Made by a program: the position numbers and the translations under genes. Shown here in pieces: positions 7,174-15,776 of a DNA stretch of 56,492 nt (position 1 is its first letter; every line of letters starts with the position of its first letter). The DNA is from an uncultured Sphingomonadales bacterium (GTDB lineage Bacteria; Pseudomonadota; Alphaproteobacteria; Sphingomonadales; Sphingomonadaceae), in NCBI GenBank assembly GCA_903828025.1, contig CAIKKO010000076.1:1-56492 (forward strand), in the 5' to 3' direction. The notes under the pieces are model-generated. The model saw only the letters and a list, made by a program, of their open reading frames with translations. It was not told the DNA's origin and searched no databases.

Positions 7174-7785
7174 TCAGTTGTGCTTACCCTTGGGCGGCTT
7201 GATCGTCACCAGACAATTGCCGCCATAAATCCGGTTGATGTTGATGTTGGCCAGATCCCTGGCATTGGTCATGAACATGTGCGCCCGGCCCGTCGCTGCA
7301 TCGAAGCCGGTGATCACGATGAGTTTGGATTCGACCCGCGACATCGGCAAAGTCAGCTCGACCCGGTCGGGCCACAAATCGACCACGCGCGAGACCGGGC
7401 CGATCACGTCTGCCGCGATCTTGTCCGGGTCTGCGATGATCTCGGTTCCCTTGGCGACCGGCTCAGGTGGTTCGACCGCGTCTGGCGGCGGCGTGGTGCG
7501 CGCCGGTCTGGCAGGCAAATGAACCCCGAACACATGGCGAGAATCGAAGATGATGTCGCTATCGCGCTGGTCTTTTCCGGTATCGACATTGGTGGCGTGA
7601 CCCAAGTCGCATGTCAGCGTGCGGTCGGGCAGCATCACGGCCTCCGGCTTGACCGGCGGAGCCCCTGGAGCGACTTGCGCCGAGGTCGGTTCCGCCGACA
7701 TCGCGGCCTCGGTCACCACGAATGCCGCGGTCACCACGAATGCCGTGCACAGGCTCCGTAAGGATCGCGAAACGAGAGAGCGCAT
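7174..7785 (-). CDS. Exported protein of unknown function, first gene of the CsgG-like set
   Basis: 203 residues starting at the ATG at 7785. An N-terminal signal (SLCTAFVVTAAFVVTEAAMSA) is followed by a short variable region, a Pro-rich stretch (ARPARTTPPPDAVEPPEPV) and a C-terminal domain of ~100 residues with alternating strands (DRVELTLPMSRVES, KLIVITGFDAATGRAHMF, NININRIYGGNCLVTIKPP). Two Cys residues (TLTCDLGH and GGNCLV) could form a disulphide in the periplasm. By position it may be the equivalent of a curli accessory factor such as CsgE or CsgF, but I see no sequence motif to prove that. The gene is divergent from the cell-wall hydrolase gene. Confidence 0.6.
   Translation of the reverse strand: MRSLVSRSLRSLCTAFVVTAAFVVTEAAMSAEPTSAQVAPGAPPVKPEAVMLPDRTLTCDLGHATNVDTGKDQRDSDIIFDSRHVFGVHLPARPARTTPPPDAVEPPEPVAKGTEIIADPDKIAADVIGPVSRVVDLWPDRVELTLPMSRVESKLIVITGFDAATGRAHMFMTNARDLANININRIYGGNCLVTIKPPKGKHN
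7712..7747 (-). repeat. Tandem 18-bp duplication inside a signal peptide
   Basis: Two adjacent 18-base units (7712-7729 and 7730-7747) differ at one base and encode the AFVVT duplication in the hydrophobic core of the signal peptide of the 7174-7785 gene. Confidence 0.75.
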
Positions 7786-7965
7786 AAGTATAAAAGACCC
7801 TGGTTCGGTGATCGGTCCGCTCTTAGGTAGGGTTCGTGACGGATCGGTGACGACTGCGCTATGCCTGCTGAAGCCCGAGCCGGTTCCGCGCAAGTCCTTC
7901 GGCCTGCGAGGCGCGGTTGCAGAGTTGCAAGAAAACTGTCGCAGGACTTCACTAAGGGCCGGGTC

Positions 7966-8709
7966 ATGCGGAGCGGATGGGTGATCAGGGCGACGGCGCG
8001 ATGGCTGGCAATCGGCTTTGCCGCGTGCGGCCTGTGCGCGAACCCCGTGATGGCACAAGATGCGGTGCTGGACGCGTCTCCTGCGCACGAACGCCGCCCT
8101 GCCAGCGAGGACGATTTGCGCTGCCTCACGCTCGCGATCGCCTACGAGGCCGGCAATCAGCCCATCGCGGGGCAAGAGGCTGTCGCGGAAGTTGTGCTCA
8201 ACCGCGCGGAGCATCCGGCGTTCCCCCATAGCGTGTGCGATGTGGTGTTTCAGGGGTGGACTCGCCACACGGGGTGCCAGTTCACGTTCGCCTGTGACGG
8301 GGCGATTGATCGCCGGTTGCCTGCGCGGATCTTGACCGGGGCACGCAGCGTGGCCGAACGGGTGGCGAGCGGCACGGCCACCGCGCGGGTGGCTGGGGCG
8401 CTCAACTATCACGCCAACTATGTCAGCCCGGCGTGGGCATCCCGGCTTGATCGGGTCGCGCAGATCGGGGCACACATTTTCTACCGACCGGAACCGGGCA
8501 GCCTGCCCGAAGGCGGCCGCTTGTCGCTGCACCCCGGGGCGGAAGGGGAAGGGGGGCAGGCCATCCGGCGCTATGCCGTGTACTTTGCCGATCTGTCCGC
8601 CCATGACCATGGCGCAGACTTTGGCCTGGCGCAGGGCACCAGCGCGCCCGGCAAGCCCGCCGTGGCAGCGCAGCAGCCATTCTTGCCCTGGGGCCTCAGC
8701 TTGCGCTGA
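7966..8709 (+). CDS. SleB-family cell-wall hydrolase
   Basis: 247 residues with a signal peptide (ATARWLAIGFAACGLCANPVMA). The Hydrolase_2/SleB domain covers about residues 48-165 and has its signature AIAYEAGNQPIAGQEAVAEV with VLNR following; Glu61 is the expected catalytic residue. The domain continues with FPHSVCDVVFQG, CQFTFACDG and ALNYHANYVSPAW. Enzymes of this family cleave peptidoglycan glycan strands as amidases or lytic transglycosylases. The ATG at 7966 is preceded by AAGGG at good spacing. The gene stands between the fibre set and the type II secretion operon and converges on gspK with no gap to spare, so local wall opening for secretion-complex assembly is a possible role. Confidence 0.88.
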   Translation: MRSGWVIRATARWLAIGFAACGLCANPVMAQDAVLDASPAHERRPASEDDLRCLTLAIAYEAGNQPIAGQEAVAEVVLNRAEHPAFPHSVCDVVFQGWTRHTGCQFTFACDGAIDRRLPARILTGARSVAERVASGTATARVAGALNYHANYVSPAWASRLDRVAQIGAHIFYRPEPGSLPEGGRLSLHPGAEGEGGQAIRRYAVYFADLSAHDHGADFGLAQGTSAPGKPAVAAQQPFLPWGLSLR

Positions 8710-9570
8710 TCATTCGATGTAGCGAATGGTCCATGGTGCGCGCGGTGAGCCGGATATCAGCGCGACGGCGCGCCGGGTAATGGTCGAGCCATCCGGGGTT
8801 GAAGCCACCACGACAGTGCTGATCGTGCGCATTTTCAGATCCTTGCTCGAAAATGCCAGCGCCGTGGTCTGGCCGGCCAGTTCGCGGCGGCGCTCGATCA
8901 GTTCGGGTGTGTCGATGCCGCTTGCAGCCATGGCCTGCAGCGCGAGCGGGCCGGCATGCTGGATATCAAAGGGCACTTTCCCAATATCCACCGTGACCAC
9001 ATCGTGCAGACGGCGAACAAGTTTGGGCGTGAATCCCGGAATTTCACCCAGTTCGTCGATCGTCAGCGGGGGCATGTTGCGCGGTATCAAGCCATGCGCT
9101 TCATAATAGGCGTATTCGGCGTTGCCCTCCGGGGTGTCGTCGGTCTCACCCGTCCAGCGCAAATACGATGCGCGCAATTGATCGAGCTGGGCGCCGCCAT
9201 AGCCAAGCGCTGTCAGCAAACCGGCCAGATTTTCATCGTCAGCCAGGCCAAGGTTAAACTTGCCGTGCTCGTCTTCCAGATGAATTTTCAGCGTGACGCC
9301 GTCGATGCGTGCGGTGTGGATTTCACCATTCAGAGTCCATCGCGAGATGGTGCCATCATCGGTCATCCCGGCCAGCGCCAATACGATCCCGGCATCTGCG
9401 GCCGACACCAGTTGGGCACGCGTTGCCTCGGCCTGCAACGTGGTGATCCGCGAGCTTGCCAAAGTCACCAGCGAAGCCGCGATCGTGGCCATGAGCGCAA
9501 TGCCTGCAACGGCCGCGACCATGGCATAGCCGCGCTCGGACGGCTCGACCCCCTTGGGCGTGCGGCTCAT
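8710..9570 (-). CDS. gspK: Type II secretion minor pseudopilin GspK
   Basis: 286 residues, much longer than the other pseudopilins, as expected for GspK. The leader MSRTPKGVEPSERG ends in Gly14 before YAMVAAVAGIALMATIAASL, a prepilin-peptidase site. The Glu at +5 found in the other pseudopilins is missing, which is normal for GspK. The body includes LEDEHGKFNLG, typical of the family, and a helix-hairpin-helix-like segment (LTIDELGEIPGFTP). It forms the pseudopilus tip with GspI and GspJ. The ATG at 9570 lies 7 bases after the gspD stop; it is the last gene of the operon. Confidence 0.88.
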   Translation of the reverse strand: MSRTPKGVEPSERGYAMVAAVAGIALMATIAASLVTLASSRITTLQAEATRAQLVSAADAGIVLALAGMTDDGTISRWTLNGEIHTARIDGVTLKIHLEDEHGKFNLGLADDENLAGLLTALGYGGAQLDQLRASYLRWTGETDDTPEGNAEYAYYEAHGLIPRNMPPLTIDELGEIPGFTPKLVRRLHDVVTVDIGKVPFDIQHAGPLALQAMAASGIDTPELIERRRELAGQTTALAFSSKDLKMRTISTVVVASTPDGSTITRRAVALISGSPRAPWTIRYIE

Positions 9571-9577
9571 GCCGCTA

Positions 9578-11716
9578 TCACGGGATCTTGCCCTTGGTCT
9601 TGAACGGCTCCACCGAGTTGATTTTGGCGCGAAGCTCTTCGGTGATGGCGGCGATGTCATCAGGTGTGCGCAAGACATGCGGTTTGATCAGGACGATCAA
9701 TTCGGTGCGCTTGTCGACGTTATCGGTGTTGCCGAACAGCAGCGCGCCGATCACCGGGATGCGCGAGAGGTAGGGAATGCCGTTTTTCCCGTAGCTCTTG
9801 TTGTCCCGGAACATGCCGCCCAGCGCAATGACCTGGCCGTCCTGAACGGACACGGTGGTCGCGATGCGGCGGGTCGAGATGGTGGGAGAATTGCTGACGC
9901 CCGTCGCGGTTTTCGATACGTCGCTAACCTCTTGCGCGATATCCAGCAACACGCTGCCGCTGGCGTTGACGCGCGGCGTGATTTTCAGGATCACGCCCGT
10001 GTCGCGGTATTCGACCGAGTTGGAGGAGAACGGCTGGCCGCCGCCCAGGGCGGGCTGCGTAACTTGCGCAGACAGGACTGGCACCTGATCGCCCACCTGA
10101 AGCGAAGCCGTCTGGTTGTTCAGCACCATCAGCTTCGGCGCTGAAACGACCTTGACCGTCGTGTGCGCCTCGAGCGCGTTGAGCGTGGCGCGGATATCGT
10201 TCTTGTTCGAATAGAAGTATGAAAAGCCCGGGAAAACGCGTGTGGGGCTTGCGGTGCTGCCCTCGCTCAGGCCCACGTTCGAATTGCCCGAGGCGAAATT
10301 CCACTGGACGCCATATTTCAAGTCGTCGTTCAGCCCGACTTCGGTGATCGCGGCTTCGATCATCACCTGCACCGGCGGCACATCAAGCTTGCGCAGCGCA
10401 TCCTCGACGATCGCATAGTCGTGAGCCGAGCCGAAGACGACCACGGCGTTGTTGATCTCGTCGACCGAGACCCGCACTTTCAGCGCGCCCGCCCCGCCAC
10501 CATCGCCTGCTGATCCGCTGCCCAATTGGCCTCCCGAACGGGTCTGCTGGGCTGGCGCGGATCGGGCTGCGGCAGGCTGCCCTTCGCCCTGCGGACCGTT
10601 GATGCCGCCGCCGGGTTGCTCCGCCTGATCGGTTGAATCACCGCCGATGCCGCTGCCGCCAATGCCGAAGGTGGCGTTGACGGTCTTGGCCAGATCCTTG
10701 GCCCGGCTGTTCTGCGCGCGGTAGATGAACAGCCGCGCCTCGTTGCTGGTACCCTCGCGGTCGAGGATCTCGACCCAGCGGCGCACATCCTCCAGATACT
10801 GTTTCTGCTGGGTGACCGCAATGATGCCGTTGAGCTTTTCCATGGCGATGATGCGCACCAGCCCGCGGGTCGGCGCATCGGGCGCATTGATCAGCTTGTC
10901 GAGTTCCGGGACGATCAGGCGGCTGTCGGTGCGCTGCGGCACATAGAGTGCGAACGACACCGAGCGCAGCCAGTTGACATCGAACTGCGCGATAACGTCG
11001 TGCGCGCCCTTGCGCTGCGCTTCGGTGCCGGCAATGACCATCGTGTTGTGGTCCTTGTCGACCGACTGGACAGCGCCGGGGACGACCGTATCGAGCAGCT
11101 TCTTGAGTTCTTCGGCATTGGCGAACTGCAGCGTGACCACTTCGGTGCCGAACCCGCGATCGGGCAGGAAGCCGGTTCCTTCGGCTTTGGCTTCGGCGAC
11201 CGTCTCGATCTTGTAGCCAGTGCCCTGCCAGACCATCGCAAGGTCGGCCTTTTTCAACGCGGCCTCGAACAAATCCAGCAACTGGCTGCGGCTGACCGGT
11301 CCCGGCGTCGATAGCCCGACATCGACATCGTCCTTGACCGTGACGGTGTAGGGGATCTGCAGCGTGTCGCGCAGCACGACCCGGGCCAGCGTGCGCACAT
11401 CCGCGTGGGGGATGTTGAATTCGATCTCACCGCCGACGCGCGGTTTGGCGGCCACGCCAGAAATGGCAGGCACCGGGCTCTGACCGCCGAGAACGGTTGT
11501 CGCGACGCCCCGATCTTCGGCCGGGGCTTGCGGCGCGGGCCGGCTTGCGGGGCCTTCGACCGGCTGGATGACCCGCGGTGCGCAGCCGCTTGACAGCAGC
11601 AGGGCCAGCAGAGGCAGGCCCAGCACGAGCCCGGCCGAGGATTGGAAGCCTGGGCAGGCGGCGGCAGGCGCGTAGCGGGCTGAGCGCCTGATGGCGGTTT
11701 TCAAAGGGCTATTCAC
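9578..11716 (-). CDS. gspD: Type II secretion outer-membrane secretin GspD
   Basis: 712 residues. A long basic leader precedes a lipobox (LLLSSGC), so this secretin is probably a lipoprotein that can reach the outer membrane without a separate pilotin. N0 and N1-N3 domains follow (FNIPHADVRTLARVVLRDTLQIPY; VVTLQFANAEELKKLLDTVVPG). The Gly/Gln/Ser-rich N3 loop lies around residues 350-410. The secretin core has VPVLSAQVTQP and a C-terminal VALGGMFRDN...GIPYLSRIPVIGALFGN-type ending (here VIGALLFGN). It forms the exit channel for folded proteins. It overlaps the upstream GspC-like gene by 8 bases. Confidence 0.95.
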   Translation of the reverse strand: MNSPLKTAIRRSARYAPAAACPGFQSSAGLVLGLPLLALLLSSGCAPRVIQPVEGPASRPAPQAPAEDRGVATTVLGGQSPVPAISGVAAKPRVGGEIEFNIPHADVRTLARVVLRDTLQIPYTVTVKDDVDVGLSTPGPVSRSQLLDLFEAALKKADLAMVWQGTGYKIETVAEAKAEGTGFLPDRGFGTEVVTLQFANAEELKKLLDTVVPGAVQSVDKDHNTMVIAGTEAQRKGAHDVIAQFDVNWLRSVSFALYVPQRTDSRLIVPELDKLINAPDAPTRGLVRIIAMEKLNGIIAVTQQKQYLEDVRRWVEILDREGTSNEARLFIYRAQNSRAKDLAKTVNATFGIGGSGIGGDSTDQAEQPGGGINGPQGEGQPAAARSAPAQQTRSGGQLGSGSAGDGGGAGALKVRVSVDEINNAVVVFGSAHDYAIVEDALRKLDVPPVQVMIEAAITEVGLNDDLKYGVQWNFASGNSNVGLSEGSTASPTRVFPGFSYFYSNKNDIRATLNALEAHTTVKVVSAPKLMVLNNQTASLQVGDQVPVLSAQVTQPALGGGQPFSSNSVEYRDTGVILKITPRVNASGSVLLDIAQEVSDVSKTATGVSNSPTISTRRIATTVSVQDGQVIALGGMFRDNKSYGKNGIPYLSRIPVIGALLFGNTDNVDKRTELIVLIKPHVLRTPDDIAAITEELRAKINSVEPFKTKGKIP

Positions 11717-12275
11717 TGGTGTTCTCGCTCTTGGAGGCGTCGCTTGCGCTGGGCGGAGGCGTATCGAAATTTATGCGATGTGTCTTGCCACTGCGCCGGA
11801 ATAGCGCCGAGTTGCCCTGAATTGCGGTGAGTTGCCACCCGCGCCAGGTTCCGCCCACGGGCAATCTGAAAACGGGGGCATGGGGCGGGTGGATGATAGC
11901 CGCTTGCGCCGATTTGATCCGCATTGATCCAACCACCCAAGCGCCCGAAAGTGGCCCGATCTTTGGTTTGGGCGGTGCTTCCGTTGCGGTATCGCCGTCT
12001 GTGGACGCCGCTTCGCCCGTCGGCAAGCCCAGGCGGGAAGGGGTGAATAGCCAGGGAATCGCCCCCGGCGCGGGCGCACCGGGTTCGCCGATGACGGGAA
12101 GAGTCCACCGCGCCGCACGCACGGGGCCCGCTTCCAGCGGACTCGTCACACCCGTCGACAGGCCAAATTGCGCCAGCGCTCCCGCTGCCAAAATGGCGGC
12201 GAGGATTGCCGGCAAAAGGCTGCCGTTGGCACTACTGGGTGCGTAGGAACGGAGCTGAAACTTCAAGTCTGACAT
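11709..12275 (-). CDS. gspC: GspC-like inner-membrane clamp protein, short form without PDZ
   Basis: 188 residues. There is one N-terminal membrane segment (LLPAILAAILAAGALAQFGL), a Pro-rich linker, and then a small beta domain (LSGAWVVGSMRIKSAQAAIIHPP, FRLPVGGTWRGWQLTAIQGNSALFRR). The latter resembles the homology region of GspC that contacts the N0 domain of the secretin; type II protein N annotations are also used for such proteins. The PDZ or coiled-coil domain of classical GspC is absent. The gene lies late in the operon, between gspM and gspD, rather than at the start. I chose the ATG at 12275, which overlaps gspM by 44 bases. Confidence 0.65.
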   Translation of the reverse strand: MSDLKFQLRSYAPSSANGSLLPAILAAILAAGALAQFGLSTGVTSPLEAGPVRAARWTLPVIGEPGAPAPGAIPWLFTPSRLGLPTGEAASTDGDTATEAPPKPKIGPLSGAWVVGSMRIKSAQAAIIHPPHAPVFRLPVGGTWRGWQLTAIQGNSALFRRSGKTHRINFDTPPPSASDASKSENTSE

Positions 12276-12780
12276 CGAGCAAATCCGATTTCGGGTCGTT
12301 GAGCGCATCAGCTGCGTTGGCAACCATGGTTTCCATTACAATCGCAGGGCGTTGCTGGTTCAGCCGGGCCAGCAAATTTGCGAGCTGCGCATGGCTCATC
12401 TGGGCTTCGAGCGCGGCGCGCACCCAACCTTCATCGCCCGATAGCACCGCCTCGCTGGCTTTGACATTGACGCCGGCGGCTTGCGCCGTTGTTTCGATCT
12501 GCTCGCGCAGGGTCTCGCCCGCTTCGTCGGAATCAGGGCCGCCAATAAACATCGCCCGCATGTCAACCTGCTGCTTGAGCGCCTCGCGCTGCAACTCATT
12601 GAGTGTCGCTATGCGCTGCGTATTGCTTAGAAACGTGTGCTGCAGCTGCTCGCGAGCTTCCGCCCGGCTCCGAAATCCATCCATGATCGGATAGACAACC
12701 GCAAAGTATGCCGCCGCAATCGCGACCAGCAGGAGCAAGACTGCGATCAGTTGGCGCTCTCTGGCTGACAATGTGCGCAT
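12232..12780 (-). CDS. gspM: Type II secretion inner-membrane protein GspM
   Basis: 182 residues. It begins with a short cytoplasmic stretch (SARERQLI) and one membrane helix (AVLLLLVAIAAAYFAVVYPI). A coiled-coil region follows (FRSRAEAREQLQHTFLSNTQRIATLNELQREALKQQ is the approximate extent), and then a ferredoxin-like C-terminal domain (VMETMVANAADALNDPKSDLLDVRLEVSAP). GspM pairs with GspL in the inner-membrane platform. The ATG at 12780 shares its A with the gspL stop (TGATG), which indicates translational coupling. Family size and gene order both agree. Confidence 0.85.
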   Translation of the reverse strand: MRTLSARERQLIAVLLLLVAIAAAYFAVVYPIMDGFRSRAEAREQLQHTFLSNTQRIATLNELQREALKQQVDMRAMFIGGPDSDEAGETLREQIETTAQAAGVNVKASEAVLSGDEGWVRAALEAQMSHAQLANLLARLNQQRPAIVMETMVANAADALNDPKSDLLDVRLEVSAPFLRTQ

Positions 12781-13787
12781 CAATGTTTCTCCCGAAGCGA
12801 CGCGCTCAGGTCAAAGGGTTTGCCGCCAGTCGCTTCGGAAGCCGCTTCGCCGCGGCCGGCACGCACGGCGTAAAATGCGCCCGATGCCTTGACCGCTCTG
12901 ATGGGATTCACGTCTCCCAGCGCAAAGCCCGAAACACGGATGGTTGTTCCGTCCCATTCCAGGCGCTGAACCCAGCTTTTCGCCGGAAGCGCCGCTCCGA
13001 GGCGAGCAAGCGTGCGCAAGGGCTGCTGGAGTTCGCGGCGGGACCGCAGGGTTTCGATCAGCGCTGCATTCCGTTTGAGGCGGCCTTCAATCTGGCGCAC
13101 CGCGTTGAGGGCAGGGGCCTGAGCATCGACAGCGGCCTGCGCTTGATCGACCTGCTGCTTGTCGCACACGACGGCCACGATCAAATTGCACGCCACCAGC
13201 ACCGCCACCACGATCCACCAGAACCGCGCCACCGGCGGACGTTGAGGAAGCAGTCCGGCGGCCCGCATGCCCGGCGCGAGGTCGAAGGCAAGCCGTTCGC
13301 CGTCCTGATCAAGCGGCCCGATTCTGCGCGGTGCAATCTTGGAATCGGCTACTTTTTCCGCGATGTGTCTGGCCCGTGCGAGCGGCAGCGCGCCGACGAT
13401 GACATCGACCATCCCCGGTTGCAGCGCCGAGGGACCGCCGGCGCTTACGCCGATGATCAGGGCGCTTGCCGCAAGCGGAAGAATGCGCTCCGCATCCAGT
13501 TCGACAAGGGCGCGCAAGTCCGCATCGCGCATCGCGGGCAGCGCCAGATGCCTGAGCAGGCAAATGTCCTCCGGGATCACCAGCGTATCGACCGTTTGCC
13601 GGGTTGACGTTGCTGCAATGATCTCGTCCGCCGGCCCCAGCCGGTGGAAGGCGGCGAGCGGGCGCTGACCGCCGCCAAGGCTCGTGGGGACCAGAGTGCG
13701 AAGCTCGCGCAGCCACCAGTCGAAACCCTGCCGCGCAACCTGCGTCACGGTGCTCATATCGGCATTGAGCAAATCCGTCAGGTTCAA
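12780..13787 (-). CDS. gspL: Type II secretion protein GspL
   Basis: 335 residues from a TTG at 13787. The cytoplasmic actin-like part includes LVIPEDICLLRHLALP, LVELDAERILPL and VIVGALPLARA. It is followed by a membrane helix (FWWIVVAVLVACNLIVAVV), a coiled coil and a C-terminal PilN-like domain (LRTLARLGAALPAKSWVQRLEW...TTIRVSGFA). It links the ATPase GspE to the periplasmic parts. The TTG overlaps the gspJ stop as TTGA and has a GGAGA site in front, which is why I prefer it over the ATG at 13757. Confidence 0.85.
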   Translation of the reverse strand: MNLTDLLNADMSTVTQVARQGFDWWLRELRTLVPTSLGGGQRPLAAFHRLGPADEIIAATSTRQTVDTLVIPEDICLLRHLALPAMRDADLRALVELDAERILPLAASALIIGVSAGGPSALQPGMVDVIVGALPLARARHIAEKVADSKIAPRRIGPLDQDGERLAFDLAPGMRAAGLLPQRPPVARFWWIVVAVLVACNLIVAVVCDKQQVDQAQAAVDAQAPALNAVRQIEGRLKRNAALIETLRSRRELQQPLRTLARLGAALPAKSWVQRLEWDGTTIRVSGFALGDVNPIRAVKASGAFYAVRAGRGEAASEATGGKPFDLSASLREKH

Positions 13788-14494
13788 GGGTTCTCTCCGC
13801 AATTCGGGCTGCCATTATCATCGCGGCAGGGGACGCGGGTCATCGGGGCTGGTCGCACCATCAGGACCGGCCATGTTCGTGAATCGCTTCGACCGAACGT
13901 TACCCGTATCCGGATCAACTTGGGAAGGATCCCTCGGCGAAGCCAATTCTGCTGCCATGAGTCATATTGGACAAACTTGCCCGGCCCATAATAATCGATG
14001 TCCATGCGGGCAACGTTGTTTAGCAGGACCAGTTGCCGCTGGCCTATTCCCTCAAGGACGGCGGCGCGCGGCGATGTTCGCTCGTTTACAGCGGAAAGCA
14101 CCAGATTTCCGCCCTGGGCGACATGGATGAGAAAGCGATGCAAGGCATGCGGACCGTCGGCTTGAAAGGTCGGTGCAACGAACTCAAGCTGATTGGGGAA
14201 GCCGGAGAACACCACCGTGTCTGCCGAACCCTTCGCGTCGGGTATCATGCGCATGGCACTCACCCGCTCGCGCAGGGCGTTTTGCGCGAGCACCACACGA
14301 TCTTCGGCATCAATACGGCCGAGCAGAGACTCCTCCGCGCGCGCCTGCATCGTCAGGACGCCCAAAATCATGGCCGAGATAAGTCCGAACACAAACAACG
14401 CCACGAGGGCTTCGGCAAGCGTAAAGCCCGCGTCGTGGTGATCCGATGCGAGGCGAGCCGGCGTTTTCCGCGGTGAGAAAATGCCACCGGTCAT
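13784..14494 (-). CDS. gspJ: Type II secretion minor pseudopilin GspJ
   Basis: 236 residues. The leader ends at Gly23 before FTLAEALVALFVFGLISAMIL, with Glu at +5. The globular part has LLGRIDAEDRVVLAQNALRERV and the late segment MDIDYYGPGKFVQYDSWQQNW, matching the GspJ pattern around its metal-binding and tip-contact region. It builds the pseudopilus tip with GspI and GspK. The ATG overlaps the gspI stop (ATGA), so translation is coupled. Confidence 0.88.
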   Translation of the reverse strand: MTGGIFSPRKTPARLASDHHDAGFTLAEALVALFVFGLISAMILGVLTMQARAEESLLGRIDAEDRVVLAQNALRERVSAMRMIPDAKGSADTVVFSGFPNQLEFVAPTFQADGPHALHRFLIHVAQGGNLVLSAVNERTSPRAAVLEGIGQRQLVLLNNVARMDIDYYGPGKFVQYDSWQQNWLRRGILPKLIRIRVTFGRSDSRTWPVLMVRPAPMTRVPCRDDNGSPNCGENP

Positions 14495-14865
14495 TGGCCG
14501 GCGACCAAAGTCGATAGCTGTGCCAGGCGGATTTGGCCTGACAGGTCGGTAATCGTCACGGAAACCTTGCGCAGCGGCACCATTTCCACCTCGTCCGACC
14601 GGTAACTTTCGATCGCAACCGACCAAGCGAGGTTTCCGTCTATTCCCGTGCGGCTGATGGGCTTCGACCTGCTCTCCACACTCGCTGCCGCCAAAACCGA
14701 GCGCGCGAGGAGCAAAGCGCTTCTGCGTTCGAGCACAGTCCTTGTGGTATGGCTGACCTGCGAAACGGTCAGATAAACAAGCGCGCTCATCATGGCGACA
14801 ATCGCGAATGCGAAAAGCGCTTCGACCAACAGGAAGCCGTTTGGTGGGGAACGCCGCTCACGCAT
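14491..14865 (-). CDS. gspI: Type II secretion minor pseudopilin GspI
   Basis: 124 residues from the ATG at 14865, or 129 if the ATG at 14880 is used; I prefer the former because it leaves a 10-residue leader ending in Gly before FLLVEALFAFAIVAMMSALVYL. Glu is present at +5. The C-terminal half (LAWSVAIESYRSDEVEMVPLRKVSVTI) is typical of the small GspI fold. It initiates pseudopilus assembly with GspJ and GspK. It overlaps gspH by a few bases. Confidence 0.85.
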   Translation of the reverse strand: MRERRSPPNGFLLVEALFAFAIVAMMSALVYLTVSQVSHTTRTVLERRSALLLARSVLAAASVESRSKPISRTGIDGNLAWSVAIESYRSDEVEMVPLRKVSVTITDLSGQIRLAQLSTLVAGQ

Positions 14866-15328
14866 GACTGTTGGCTGCATCGCTGGCTGCGGTCATCGAA
14901 ACACGCTCTTGGGTCAGGTTGCCCAGATCGCGTTCCACTGCATACGTGGTCTGCCCATCGCTCGTGGTAAGAGTCAACGTCCCGCTCGTGGTGCTGCCAT
15001 CGGGATAAAACCAGATCTGTGCGGGAACGGCGGTTACCACCGCATGGCCCGGCAGTTGCCGCGCCGGGCCGCTCCCGATCACAAATCCGGTCCGTTGGGG
15101 TATTGGGGCAAAGGCAACCGCCCGGTCCGTTCGCAGCGCCAGCGCCCGGGCTTCGAGCAGTCCAGCGACGATCTCACCGCGTGCTCGCCGCGCATCCAGT
15201 GCCCCGAAACTGCGCTCCAGTTCGGGATATCCGATCGCCGCAGTTAGCCCCACGATCGCCAGTACCACGAGCGCCTCGATCAGCGTGAACCCGCGATGGT
15301 CCCCTTGGCTGTGCAGACACTCCGGCAC
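14858..15328 (-). CDS. gspH: Type II secretion minor pseudopilin GspH
   Basis: 156 residues from a GTG at 15328, seven bases after the gspG stop. The leader ends at Gly13 before FTLIEALVVLAIVGLTAAIGY, and the GspH/FimT domain follows (ALDARRARGEIVAGLLEARALALRTDRAVAF, then IWFYPDGSTTSGTLTLT). The G-S-T-SGT-L pattern near the C-terminus is characteristic of GspH. It is a minor component of the pseudopilus shaft. The frame is open further upstream, but a longer start would give an implausibly long leader. Confidence 0.87.
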   Translation of the reverse strand: MPECLHSQGDHRGFTLIEALVVLAIVGLTAAIGYPELERSFGALDARRARGEIVAGLLEARALALRTDRAVAFAPIPQRTGFVIGSGPARQLPGHAVVTAVPAQIWFYPDGSTTSGTLTLTTSDGQTTYAVERDLGNLTQERVSMTAASDAANSHA

Positions 15329-15335
15329 GGACCGA

Positions 15336-15776
15336 TCACCAGTTGCCGAGGTCTTTGGCCTCGCCAGTGCCGCCTTCGGCCTCGTCGGAACCCAGTGTGT
15401 AGACGTCAACTTCGCCGTGCTTGCCGGGGTTGGCGTATTTGTAGGGGTGCTGCCACGGGTCGGTCAGGCCCGAAGCGTTGGGCAGATAGGGGCCGCGCCA
15501 GTTGGGCATTTGCTGCGGCTGGGTGACGAGCGCCTGGAGCCCTTCCTCGTTGCTCGGATACCGCCCGGCATCGAGCCGCAGCAGTTTGAGCGCCGCGTCG
15601 ATGTTCTTGACCTGCACCGAGGCCGACTCGCTTTTGGAACTGCCGAGGTACTTGATCACCTGCGGGCCGACGATGGCGTAGAGCAGGCCGAGAATCGCCA
15701 GCACGACCAGCAATTCCAGCAAAGTGAAGCCGTTGCGCCGGGAAGCGAGGCGCGGAGTGTTGGGATTGATTTTCAT
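15336..15776 (-). CDS. gspG: Type II secretion major pseudopilin GspG
   Basis: 146 residues. Cleavage is expected after Gly16, before FTLLELLVVLAILGLLYAIVGP, with Glu at +5. The body shows the GspG hallmarks LRLDAGRYPSNEEGLQALV, GPYLP, DPWQHPYKYANPGKHGEVDVYTLG and the final Asp/Glu-rich calcium loop (SDEAEGG). It polymerises into the periplasmic pseudopilus that pushes substrates through GspD. It overlaps gspF by four bases. The prepilin peptidase GspO is not in this window and must be supplied from elsewhere. Confidence 0.95.
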   Translation of the reverse strand: MKINPNTPRLASRRNGFTLLELLVVLAILGLLYAIVGPQVIKYLGSSKSESASVQVKNIDAALKLLRLDAGRYPSNEEGLQALVTQPQQMPNWRGPYLPNASGLTDPWQHPYKYANPGKHGEVDVYTLGSDEAEGGTGEAKDLGNW

